A DNA stretch of 64,000 nt, from NCBI RefSeq assembly GCF_001509585.1, contig NZ_LNCI01000002.1, positions 248,001 through 312,000 on the forward strand, read 5' to 3'. The DNA comes from Tropicimonas marinistellae (GTDB lineage Bacteria > Pseudomonadota > Alphaproteobacteria > Rhodobacterales > Rhodobacteraceae). Positions 32,260-40,343 of this stretch are shown here, piece after piece (positions within the stretch are counted from its first letter, which is position 1; every line of letters begins with the position of its first letter). A program made the translations under genes and the position numbers. A model generated the notes under the pieces. That model saw nothing but the letters and a program-made list of their open reading frames with translations, was not told the DNA's origin and did not search any database.

Positions 32260-34581
32260 ATGTTCATCAAACACGAGGACTTTATCCCTGAGCTTCAGAC
32301 CTATCTCGCTGCCGCCGAGGAGGCCGCCAAGGAGATGGCGCCGCTTTTCCCGCTGGATCGGGCCGTGGCGGTGAACCCATTCCACGGACAAGCCGACATT
32401 TCGATCGCGCTGGCGGCTGCGCGACTGGAGCGCGCGGCCGGGCTGCGGATTTTTCCCGATCGAGCATATCACGCCAGCCGGATTGCGCGTGGAGAGGTGA
32501 CCGAGGCCGACATCGAGCAAGCCCTGGACGAGCTTTCGCCCGGGACGGGTGTGAACCTATTGTCGGTGCTGGCCGCGTTGCACGAGACCGCGCCGATGGC
32601 CACCGCGACCCCGACTGTGGCCGAGCTTGCCGCCGCGGCTGTTGGGACGGATTGGCCCGGTCTCGTGACCGAGAGGATCGGCGCCTGGGCTCAGGGGTAT
32701 TTCGACCGGGGCCACGCGCTGTGGGGTCGTGCGCCGCGCCCTTCCGCCTGGGCCGACTGGCGGGACTGGGCGACACATGACCTTACGCCGGAAATCCTCG
32801 GCTGCGCCGGGTTTGCAGAACTGGTGAGCCAGACCGACCGTAACCCGGTACGAGCGCTTGCCGAAGCTTGTGTCGCTCTTGGTATCGATTCAGACGCGGC
32901 GCCAGCGGCCTTCCGGCGGTTGCTTTGGGACATGGGCGGTTGGGCCGGACATGCCCGTCATCTCTCGTGGGAGGCGGAACTCGCGGGTGAGGCCGACAGC
33001 ACGCTTTGCGAGATGCTCACGATCCGACTGGTCTGGGAACAAGCGCTCTACGCGCAGTTCGGCGCGGCCGTCGTCGAGGGCTGGGGAGCGGCGTGCCAGC
33101 GGCACCGTCAACCGATCCGTGCGCGCATCGACCATCTTGTCGATGCCGTTCTTCTGCGGGCATCGGAAATCGCCTCCGGCCGCCGGCTCGACGGGGTGCT
33201 CGCAGCCACGGCTCAGCCGGAAACGCCCCCCGACATCTCGGCGCAACTGGTCTTCTGCATCGACGTCCGTTCGGAACGCTATCGCCGCGCGCTCGAAACG
33301 GTCGCCCCGGATATCCGCACCCATGGCGCGGCGGGATTCTTCGGGCTGACCCTGACGCATCGCCCGGCCGCCTCGAACGAGACCGAGGCGCATTGCCCGG
33401 TCCTGCTGAGCCCGGCCCTGGAGTCGCGGGAAAGGTGCGCCGACGATACGGTGCGGCGTATTCAGGGGAGGGCAACGCGTGCCGTCTCGCGCTTTTCCAG
33501 GGCGGCGGTTTCGAGCTTTGCCTTTGTCGAATCTGCCGGCCTTCTGCGGGCCGGCGATCTCTTCGTGGGCTCGCTTTCGCGCAGCCGGAGCGACAGCGAC
33601 CACGGTCCCGCGCCACAGCTGACGCTCGATCCATCCGGTCCGGAGGCAGTTGAGGTAGCGGAATCTGCTCTCCGCGCGATGGGCTTGACCGGGCCCTTTG
33701 CGCCGCTGGTCGTCTTTGTTGGCCACGAGGCACATGTCACCAATGATGCTCAGTCCGGTCTGCTGCAATGCGGGGCCTGTGGTGGCCATAGCGGTGCGAC
33801 CAATGCGCGGGCGCTGGCACAGCTTCTGAACGAAACCCCGCTGCGGCGCGCACTCGCCGCGCGGGGCATCGAGATCCCGGACTTGACTGTGTTCAGGGCC
33901 GCAATCCATGACACCGCGACCGACGCTGTCACGCTGTTTTCCGAAGACCCAGTGGGTGTGCGTCACGAACCATCGGTCAAGTCGCTGCAGGACGCGCTCA
34001 AGCGGGCCAGTGCGATGGCGCGGGCCGAGCGGGCGGTGTCGTTGCCCGGTCGCTCGGATCCGAACGCACTGGTAGAACGCGGCACCGACTGGGCGCAGAC
34101 CCGCGTTGAATGGGGTCTGGCCGGGTGTTCGTGGTTCATCGCAGCCCCACGCGCAGCGACATTGGGACGAGATCTCACCGGACGCGCCTTTCTGCACGAC
34201 TACGATGCCAACAACGATCCAGATGGAAACTGGCTGGCGCAGATCCTTGGCGGGCCCGTTTGCGTCGCGGCATGGATCAACCTGCAGTATTACGGTGCGA
34301 CCGTGGTGCCGGAAGCCTTCAGCGCCGGGAACAAGCTCGTCCATAATGTTGTTGGCGGTTTCGGTGTATTGGACGGCACCTCCGGTGCGCTGCGCGGGGG
34401 ACCATCGCTGCAGGGCACCACGATTGGAGACTTCAAGGTTCATGAGCCTGTCCGCTTGCAGGTTCGGATCGCCGCGCCCCGCGCATTGATTGACAGCGCT
34501 CTGAGCCGGGTTCCCTTGGTCAAGACGATGCATGACGCAGGTTGGCTGCATATTCAGCCCATGCCCGGAGTGCCTCACTAG
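32260..34581 (+). CDS. dabA: DabA (DUF2309/UPF0753): zinc-dependent inorganic carbon accumulation subunit
   Basis: A 773-residue peripheral membrane protein of the DUF2309 family, recognised as DabA. The beta-carbonic-anhydrase-like zinc site is intact: Cys333, Asp335 and Arg337 in VFCIDVRSERYRRA, and His489 and Cys504 in VGHEAHVTNDAQ and LLQCGACGGHSG. In the DAB model it hydrates CO2 to bicarbonate vectorially, powered by ion flow through DabB, and so traps carbon in the cytoplasm. ATG 32260 has GGAGG upstream, immediately after dabB. No RuBisCO or carboxysome gene is in the window, so here bicarbonate probably feeds anaplerotic carboxylases. A hairpin follows the stop. Confidence 0.95.
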   Translation: MFIKHEDFIPELQTYLAAAEEAAKEMAPLFPLDRAVAVNPFHGQADISIALAAARLERAAGLRIFPDRAYHASRIARGEVTEADIEQALDELSPGTGVNLLSVLAALHETAPMATATPTVAELAAAAVGTDWPGLVTERIGAWAQGYFDRGHALWGRAPRPSAWADWRDWATHDLTPEILGCAGFAELVSQTDRNPVRALAEACVALGIDSDAAPAAFRRLLWDMGGWAGHARHLSWEAELAGEADSTLCEMLTIRLVWEQALYAQFGAAVVEGWGAACQRHRQPIRARIDHLVDAVLLRASEIASGRRLDGVLAATAQPETPPDISAQLVFCIDVRSERYRRALETVAPDIRTHGAAGFFGLTLTHRPAASNETEAHCPVLLSPALESRERCADDTVRRIQGRATRAVSRFSRAAVSSFAFVESAGLLRAGDLFVGSLSRSRSDSDHGPAPQLTLDPSGPEAVEVAESALRAMGLTGPFAPLVVFVGHEAHVTNDAQSGLLQCGACGGHSGATNARALAQLLNETPLRRALAARGIEIPDLTVFRAAIHDTATDAVTLFSEDPVGVRHEPSVKSLQDALKRASAMARAERAVSLPGRSDPNALVERGTDWAQTRVEWGLAGCSWFIAAPRAATLGRDLTGRAFLHDYDANNDPDGNWLAQILGGPVCVAAWINLQYYGATVVPEAFSAGNKLVHNVVGGFGVLDGTSGALRGGPSLQGTTIGDFKVHEPVRLQVRIAAPRALIDSALSRVPLVKTMHDAGWLHIQPMPGVPH

Positions 34582-34588
34582 GAAGACG

Positions 34589-34612
34589 AGCGACCTTCCT
34601 TGGCAGGTCGCT
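34589..34612 (+). terminator. Hairpin after dabA
   Basis: AGCGACCT (34589-34596) pairs with AGGTCGCT (34605-34612) over an eight-base loop, seven bases after the dabA stop codon. Only TTT follows, so it is a weak intrinsic terminator at best. Confidence 0.4.
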
Positions 34613-34799
34613 TTGGGAACCAAAAGGATCTACTCGAACATGAGGTTAGCCTGGCTTCTCACCAACAAGCACGCCCCGCTCTCGCCGAGTGGCACCGACA
34701 CGGTGCGGTACACGGGGCAGGCTCTCAGTTTACTCGGAGGTGAATTTGAAACCGTCTGACGCCACCCGTCGGGGGTCGTAACCGGTATCTCCAGCGCCA

Positions 34800-35145
34800 A
34801 CGGTGAAAAAGACGAGACCGGCCACTGCTGGGGGCAGGGCCGAAGGGTAGTCACGCAGAGCAAGGGCGCGTTTGCGCCGTAGGCGTTAGGAAGAACTGTG
34901 CCCGAATTTTGCCCACCCGCCTCGGGCACCACGGTTTGGACCTCCGGCTGTTCGGTTGATTGGGCAGATCCATAGGCCACGTGTCCGGGGGCTCGTTCAT
35001 TTCAGGGCAGAGAGAGCGGAAATGGTTTTAGGCGCGTTGGAACGCGTCGTTGAAATTGTACATATGTGCGCCAGGAATGCCGAAGACGGTGTCCACGCAC
35101 GCGATGAGCGCATCGAAGATGGACTGTCCGGTGTTCCTGATCCCG
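34800..35145 (-). pseudogene. Decayed thiamine-diphosphate-dependent enzyme (acetolactate synthase-like N-terminus)
   Basis: The reverse strand encodes broken pieces of a TPP-enzyme N-terminal domain. The first piece reads FDALIACVDTVFGIPGAHMY then NFNDAFQRA and stops at TAA 35028-35030. The next piece, in another frame from about 34980, reads AYGSAQSTEQPEVQTVVP then GTVLPNAYGANAPLLCVT. These match the GVDTVFGIPG and VYTVVPGPG...TAYGANAPVLC blocks of acetolactate synthase-like enzymes. After about 34810 homology ends abruptly, so most of the gene (some 400 codons) is deleted. It lies directly downstream of fahA on the same strand. Confidence 0.75.
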
Positions 35146-35151
35146 CTCCGA

Positions 35152-36441
35152 TCAGCTGTCACGTTGCGGCGTCTTCACCGGAAGGAGCGTCCCGCAGCAC
35201 TCCCCGAAACCGATCCGGAAACCGTCGCCCTGCGCATGCCCGCGCAGCGTGAGTGTGTCGCCATCCTCGATGAATGTACGCGTGCCGCCGTCGATTTCGA
35301 CGGGGTCCCTGCCGCCCCAGCTCAGTTCAAGGAGCGAGCCGCGACTGCCCGGCTCGGGGCCCGATATCGTGCCGGACCCGAGAAGATCCCCCACTCGCAT
35401 TGGGCAGCCGCAGGTGCTGTGATGGGCCAGTTGCTGTGCCGTGGAATAATACATCTCCCGGTAATTCGTCCGGGAAATCACCGTCTCTCGACCGCCCTCC
35501 GGCGCCAGCGCCACGTCGAGCGCGATGTCATAGAGCATCGGCCCTGCGTCCCGCAGATGCGGTGGCAGCGGGACCTCCCGCGCCGGTGTGTCCACCCGGA
35601 ACGGCTCCAGTGCCGCGGCGGTCACAACCCAGGGTGAGAGCGACGTGGCAGTGGCTTTGGACTGAAACGGGCCAAGCGGCTGGTATTCCCAGGCCTGAAT
35701 GTCGCGCGCCGACCAGTCGTTCAGAAGCACATAGCCGAAAATGTTCTCGAAGGCTTCGCCGACCGTAAGCGGGCGGTCCGAAGGCACTCCCACGATGGCC
35801 CCAATTTCAAGCTCGATATCGAAGCGTGCGGAGGGGGCGAAACGCGGCGCGCTGTCCTCTGAGCCTTTCACCTGTCCCCAGGGGCGCCGCACCGGCGTAC
35901 CGGAGACCACCACCGAGGAGGCGCGGCCATTGTAGCCGATTGGGATGTGGAGCCAGTTCGGCGGTAGCGCATTCTCTGGCCCTCGGAACATGGAGCCGAC
36001 GTTGAACGCGTGATGCCGGCTGGCATAGAAATCGGTGTATTCCGCAATATCGAAGGGCAGGTGGAGCGTGACGCTCTCCATCGGATGCAGAACGCGCGCC
36101 CGCAGAGCGTCGTCGTCGCGCAGAAGCGCGTTCCCGGACGATAGAAGATGGCTCAGGGCAAGGCGCAGCACGCTCCAGCTTGCTGGCCCCTCCGCCATGA
36201 ATGCATTGAGCGTGGAAGCGCGCAGTGCGCCCGCAGCATCGCCAATCTGCAACAGGCCCGCATCGACGGCCGCGGGGAGATCAAGCACCTGGTCGCCGAT
36301 CGCCACCCCCAACCGCCTCTGGGTACCTCGGACGTTAAAGGAACCGTAGGGCAGGTTCTGGATCGGGAAGTCACAATCCGCAACGTTGGCGGCATCGACC
36401 CAGCTGCGGAGGGTGGGGTCGTTGGTCTGGTCCAGCACCAA
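35152..36441 (-). CDS. fahA: Fumarylacetoacetase
   Basis: A 429-residue fumarylacetoacetate hydrolase, full length with the N-terminal SH3-like domain. It cleaves fumarylacetoacetate to fumarate and acetoacetate, the last step of tyrosine breakdown. Metal and catalytic residues are visible in IAEYTDFYASRHHAFNVG (Asp and His), FDIELEIGAIVG (Glu pair) and LLNDWSARDIQAWEYQP (Asp, Arg). Start is TTG 36439-36441 or GTG 36436-36438, both behind AAGGAA. It closes a minus-strand run that includes the TRAP transporter, HMG-CoA-lyase-like enzyme and CoA-transferase, though its pathway partners maiA and hppD lie in a separate run at 43-46 kb. Confidence 0.94.
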   Translation of the reverse strand: MVLDQTNDPTLRSWVDAANVADCDFPIQNLPYGSFNVRGTQRRLGVAIGDQVLDLPAAVDAGLLQIGDAAGALRASTLNAFMAEGPASWSVLRLALSHLLSSGNALLRDDDALRARVLHPMESVTLHLPFDIAEYTDFYASRHHAFNVGSMFRGPENALPPNWLHIPIGYNGRASSVVVSGTPVRRPWGQVKGSEDSAPRFAPSARFDIELEIGAIVGVPSDRPLTVGEAFENIFGYVLLNDWSARDIQAWEYQPLGPFQSKATATSLSPWVVTAAALEPFRVDTPAREVPLPPHLRDAGPMLYDIALDVALAPEGGRETVISRTNYREMYYSTAQQLAHHSTCGCPMRVGDLLGSGTISGPEPGSRGSLLELSWGGRDPVEIDGGTRTFIEDGDTLTLRGHAQGDGFRIGFGECCGTLLPVKTPQRDS

Positions 36442-36458
36442 AGAGTTCCTTTCATGCT

Positions 36459-36482
36459 GGGCGGGCGAAACGGCGCCCGCCC
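36459..36482 (-). terminator. Intercistronic hairpin between dctM and fahA
   Basis: GGGCGGGCG (36459-36467) pairs perfectly with CGCCCGCCC (36474-36482) over six bases, in the 45-base gap between the dctM stop and the fahA start. No T-run follows on the minus strand. It probably stabilises the upstream message or reduces read-through rather than ending it. Confidence 0.55.
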
Positions 36483-36486
36483 ATGG

Positions 36487-37770
36487 TCAGCGTCCGAACC
36501 CGGCGGAATACGGAAGCCATGTCGCCAGCCCCGGCATCATCAGCAGGAGGACGAGGCCGAACAGCATCAAGAGCACGTAGGGGAAGGCACCGCGAACCAC
36601 CTCGGTGAGAGAGGCGTCTGTGATGCCCTTGATGACAAAGAGATTCATGCCAACCGGCGGGGTGATCATCGCCAGTTCCAGATTGATCATCAGCAGCACG
36701 CCGTACCAGACGAGGTCGATCTCCAACGCGTTCATCGTCGGCAGCAGGATCGGTGTGGTGATCAGGATGATCGCGATTGATTCGAAGAACATTCCCATCA
36801 CGAAGATCATCGCCATGACCATGAGCATGAAGCCCAGCGGGCCGAGGCCAATCTCGGCGACCATTTCGGTGACGCCGACGGGCAGCCGGATGATGGTTAT
36901 GGCATGGCCGAACATCGCGGCGCCGGCGATGATCATGAACACCATCATCGAGGTGCGCATGGAGGAATAGGCGCAGTCCCAGAGGTCCTTCAGCCCGAAA
37001 TTGCGATAGACGAGAACGGCGACCAGTAGCGCATAGACGGAGCCAGCTGCTGCCGCCTCTGCGGCAGTGAAGATCCCGAGGTAGATTCCTCCCATTACCA
37101 CCGGCGGTGCCATGAGGGCCCAGATCGAGTTTCGGATTGCGCGCAGGATCTTCGGCATTCCCGCGAAGGCGGGGCGGTCGCCGCCGCGGAGCGTGGCGCT
37201 CACGATCGAATAGCCGGCAAAGATCAGCGCGAGAAGCAACCCCGGCACGATCCCGGCGAGAAAGAGCGCGCCGACCGAGGCCTCGGAAACGATTGAGTAG
37301 AGAATCATCGGCCCAGATGGCGGGATCAGGATGCCGAGCGTACCGCCGGCCGCGACCACGCCGAGCGCTTGGCGTCTCGGGTAGCCGTAGCGCTGCATTT
37401 GCGGGATCGCACTCGAACCGACCGAGAGTGCCGTGGCGACGGAAGAACCAGAGATGGCAGCGAAGATCGTGCAGGCCATGACCGTGGCGACACCGAGACC
37501 GCCGCGGATATGCCCGATCAGCGTGTGGGCCATCTCGTAGAGGTCGTCGATCACCTTGGCGCGCATCATGACCTGCGCCATGAAGACGAAGAGTGGGATC
37601 GTGGTCAGGATCGGCTTGTTAAGGTGGGCATAGACTGTGTCTGCGACGGAGCCGATCCCGCCCTCGAAGATCAGCAGGATAACTGTCGCGGTGAGCCCAA
37701 GTGCCGCAAAGATTGGGATGCCGGTCAGGAGCAGCAGGATCAATCCGGTGAAGATCAGGAATGCGGTCAT
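36487..37770 (-). CDS. TRAP transporter large permease DctM (CoA-transferase/HMGL operon)
   Basis: A 427-residue DctM permease with about 12 helices. Family blocks: FVFMAQVMMRAKVIDDLYEM, FAAISGSSVATALSVGSSAI, GTLGILIPPSGPMILYSIVS and ITPPVGMNLFVIKGITDASL. It imports the acid bound by the DctP at 38302-39303, driven by Na+. ATG 37768-37770 overlaps the DctQ stop (ATGA). It is followed by a hairpin and fahA. Confidence 0.94.
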   Translation of the reverse strand: MTAFLIFTGLILLLLTGIPIFAALGLTATVILLIFEGGIGSVADTVYAHLNKPILTTIPLFVFMAQVMMRAKVIDDLYEMAHTLIGHIRGGLGVATVMACTIFAAISGSSVATALSVGSSAIPQMQRYGYPRRQALGVVAAGGTLGILIPPSGPMILYSIVSEASVGALFLAGIVPGLLLALIFAGYSIVSATLRGGDRPAFAGMPKILRAIRNSIWALMAPPVVMGGIYLGIFTAAEAAAAGSVYALLVAVLVYRNFGLKDLWDCAYSSMRTSMMVFMIIAGAAMFGHAITIIRLPVGVTEMVAEIGLGPLGFMLMVMAMIFVMGMFFESIAIILITTPILLPTMNALEIDLVWYGVLLMINLELAMITPPVGMNLFVIKGITDASLTEVVRGAFPYVLLMLFGLVLLLMMPGLATWLPYSAGFGR

Positions 37771-38297
37771 CGGCGCAGTTCTTTCAGGACGCGGCCAATC
37801 AGGCGCGCAATGGCAAAGAGCCCAAGCAGGATGGCCCCGACAAGCATCGGCACCTGCGGAATCCAGGATTGGATCTCGATGGCACCTGACGTGAAGGAAC
37901 CGAAACTGTGGGCGAATTCGATTGCTTCCCAGGTGCTGAGCCCCAGCACGACAGAAAAGGCCAGCACGCAGAGATCGCTCCAGATCCAGCGCAGGATATC
38001 CCCCCGATGCGTCAGCGTCTCGGTCAGCAGGTCGATGGAGATATGGTTCCCACGCCGATAGGCTTCAGCGACACCAAACATGACCAGGGCGACCAGAAGC
38101 ATGCCCGTGAGGTCATCGATCCAGACCGGCGGGCGGCCGATCACGTAGCGCATGAAGACGGAGTAGGTTGTCAGGCCGAGCGCGGCGAGGATCAGCAGTG
38201 TGCTGATCGCGCCGCCGGCCCAGACGACTGGCGCTAAAAGCCGCTCGGTGAAGGGGGCGGCCGAGGCCGCCTCCTTGTCGTTGGCGTTTCCGGACAT
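37767..38297 (-). CDS. TRAP transporter small permease DctQ
   Basis: A 176-residue membrane protein with four helices and the DctQ signature VWIDDLTGMLLVALVMFGVA followed by RRGNHISIDLL. It is the small partner of DctM at 36487-37770. A polar N-terminal stretch of about 20 residues precedes the first helix. Only four bases separate it from the dctP stop codon, so unlike the other two TRAP operons here there is no hairpin between P and Q. Confidence 0.9.
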   Translation of the reverse strand: MSGNANDKEAASAAPFTERLLAPVVWAGGAISTLLILAALGLTTYSVFMRYVIGRPPVWIDDLTGMLLVALVMFGVAEAYRRGNHISIDLLTETLTHRGDILRWIWSDLCVLAFSVVLGLSTWEAIEFAHSFGSFTSGAIEIQSWIPQVPMLVGAILLGLFAIARLIGRVLKELRR

Positions 38298-38301
38298 TGC
38301 G

Positions 38302-39303
38302 TCAGGAGCCCGAACGAAGTTGGTCGATCAGTCCCAGCAGGGTTTGGCTGTCCGGATCGTCGGACTTGAACGCCTCGTCGAAGGCCGGACGCATCACGGC
38401 TTCCATCGCGGCGTTTTCTTCGTCGCTCGCGATATGGACCTGAACGCCCTTTGCCTCCAGTTCCGCCGGCGCCCCGGCAAGCGCCTCCTCGGCGGCCTCG
38501 ACTGCCCAGACAGCGGCCTTCTCGCCAGCTTCGGACAGCGCGGCCTTGGCCTCGTCGGACAGGCCCTCGTAGAATTTCGGGTTCACGTAGCCGTGGAAGA
38601 AGACCGAGATCACCGGCGAGACCACGAAATGGTCCTGTACCTCGTAGTACTTCCGCGACACGGCGGCGTCCGTCCCGGTCATCGCGCCGTCGATCACGCC
38701 GGTTGCGAGCGCCTGGTAGACTTCGGAGCCCGGAAGCGCGGTCGGCGCGGCACCTAGGGCAGCGAGGCCGGCGTCGAAGGCCGGCGTCAGGCCACGAACC
38801 TTCATCCCGTCGAAATCTGCCGGCGTGGTCAGGAACTTGCCCTTGGACGTGAAGACCGAACTGTTGGTCTGGAAGAGCCAGACCACGTTCTCCACGCCCT
38901 TGGAGCGCAGTTTCTCCTCCAGGAAGTCGGCGGCTTCGGAGCCGTCCCAATTGCGCCAGATGTTGAGGTCCGAGAACGCGTAGGGTGCGGTCGTCACAGT
39001 CATGATCGGTAGGGTTTTGCCCCACTGGAACTGCACCGAGAAGGCGCATTCAATATCGCCCTTCGCGGTGGCGACGATGTTTTCCTTGGCGCCGACGAGG
39101 CTGTCCGCGCCGAAGATCTGCACGTCGATCTCGCCATTCGAGAGCGTTTCGACCTCTTCCGCCCAACGGTCGATGACCGTTGCAACGGTATGCGTCGGCG
39201 GCAGCTGATGGCTGCAACGCATTGGGGTTTCGGCGCTGGCCGGGGCGAAAGCACCGGCGAATAGCACGGTGCCGAGCGCGGTCGTCAGAAGTTTCGTTTT
39301 CAT
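38302..39303 (-). CDS. TRAP transporter substrate-binding protein DctP
   Basis: A 333-residue periplasmic binding protein with a signal peptide (residues 1-22, ending SAE). CSHQLPPTHTVATVIDRWAE opens the mature protein; the substrate-carboxylate Arg lies in FDGMKVRGLTPAFD and the helix-capping block in GVIDGAMTGTDAAV. ATG 39301-39303 follows GGGAGGACACC. It serves the DctQM pair next to it. Operon partners (CoA-transferase and HMG-CoA-lyase-like enzyme) suggest a branched dicarboxylic acid such as 3-hydroxy-3-methylglutarate or citramalate as ligand. This is inference from context. Confidence 0.92.
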   Translation of the reverse strand: MKTKLLTTALGTVLFAGAFAPASAETPMRCSHQLPPTHTVATVIDRWAEEVETLSNGEIDVQIFGADSLVGAKENIVATAKGDIECAFSVQFQWGKTLPIMTVTTAPYAFSDLNIWRNWDGSEAADFLEEKLRSKGVENVVWLFQTNSSVFTSKGKFLTTPADFDGMKVRGLTPAFDAGLAALGAAPTALPGSEVYQALATGVIDGAMTGTDAAVSRKYYEVQDHFVVSPVISVFFHGYVNPKFYEGLSDEAKAALSEAGEKAAVWAVEAAEEALAGAPAELEAKGVQVHIASDEENAAMEAVMRPAFDEAFKSDDPDSQTLLGLIDQLRSGS

Positions 39304-39387
39304 TTGGTGTCCTCCCATTTCAGGTTCTTGTCTGTCGTGGCGCTGTGCCACCGTTGCCAAACCGCCTCCCCAGCGGTCGTTGCTCCG

Positions 39388-40341
39388 TCAGGCGGCCCGG
39401 GCGCGCCAATCAAGCGTTCCCGGCGGGCCAGCCTGGGCAAGCGCGCCATGAAGCGCCTCTTCCGGCATGGCCTCTGCGAGGATCGAACGGGTCGCGAGGA
39501 CCCCATCGAGGTCGATGCCTGTCGCGTATCCCTTCGTCTCCGCGAGAAAGACCAGATCCTCCAAAACCACGTTGCCGGTCGCGCCGGGCGCGAAGGGACA
39601 CCCTCCCAAGCCGGCAAGCGAGGCGTCGAAAACGCGGCAGCCGGCATCGAGCGCCGCTGACGCATTGGCGAGTCCGAGCCCACGGGTGTCATGCAAGTGG
39701 ATCACGTAGGGCAGATTGCCGAGGCGGTGCTCTATGCGTGCGCAGAGCGAGGCAATCTGGCGGGGGCCTGCGTAGCCGACCGTGTCTGCCAGCCCGACCA
39801 TGTCGACGCCGGCCTCGAAGCACCGATCCACCATGCGCATCACGTCATCCTGCGGAACCTCGCCCGACAGCGAGCAACCGAAAGCCATCGCGATGCCCAC
39901 ATTGATGATCGTGTCCTTGCCGGCCTCGTCGCGCAGCCTCACCACATTTGCAATCTCGGCGAGGCTCTGCTCCTGTGTGCGGCGGACATTGGCTTCGTTG
40001 TGGGCCTGGCTGGCCGAGATCACCACCGTGATCTCATCCACCGGGGTCGTTAGCGCATCCGTCGCGCCGCGCTGGTTCAGGGCAAGGGCGATGCCATGCG
40101 CATCGCCATGTCCGTCGACGGCGGCGATCACCTCGCGCACATCAGCAAACCGCGGCACCTTGTCGGCCGGCAGGAACGAACCGACTTCGAAATAGCGGAT
40201 GCCGGCGGCATAGTCCTGTTCGATCCATCGTGTCTTTTGTTCGGTCGACGGCCAGGATTTCGTGAGCTGGAGACCGTCGCGCAAGCCGACTTCGCGAATG
40301 GCGATCTGGCCGGCGGGATAGGCTTTGTGAACATCAGCCAT
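39388..40341 (-). CDS. Hydroxymethylglutaryl-CoA lyase-like enzyme
   Basis: A 317-residue DRE-TIM metallolyase. It shows REVGLRDGLQ at the first barrel strand, HLHDTRGLGLANA with the metal-binding His pair, and GLGGCPFAPGATGNV, the HMG-CoA lyase signature with the active Cys. The family splits 3-hydroxy-3-methylglutaryl-CoA into acetyl-CoA and acetoacetate. The CoA-transferase gene begins two bases upstream in the operon and would make the CoA thioester. A different hydroxy-acyl-CoA substrate (citramalyl-CoA, for example) remains possible. ATG 40339-40341. Confidence 0.88.
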   Translation of the reverse strand: MADVHKAYPAGQIAIREVGLRDGLQLTKSWPSTEQKTRWIEQDYAAGIRYFEVGSFLPADKVPRFADVREVIAAVDGHGDAHGIALALNQRGATDALTTPVDEITVVISASQAHNEANVRRTQEQSLAEIANVVRLRDEAGKDTIINVGIAMAFGCSLSGEVPQDDVMRMVDRCFEAGVDMVGLADTVGYAGPRQIASLCARIEHRLGNLPYVIHLHDTRGLGLANASAALDAGCRVFDASLAGLGGCPFAPGATGNVVLEDLVFLAETKGYATGIDLDGVLATRSILAEAMPEEALHGALAQAGPPGTLDWRARAA

Positions 40342-40343
40342 GA

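Noticed and set aside
34627-34800. C-terminal half of the 34630-34980 reverse frame as part of a TPP enzyme
   Set aside because: Similarity to TPP enzymes stops near 34810; the remaining residues match no family, so only 34800-35145 is annotated.
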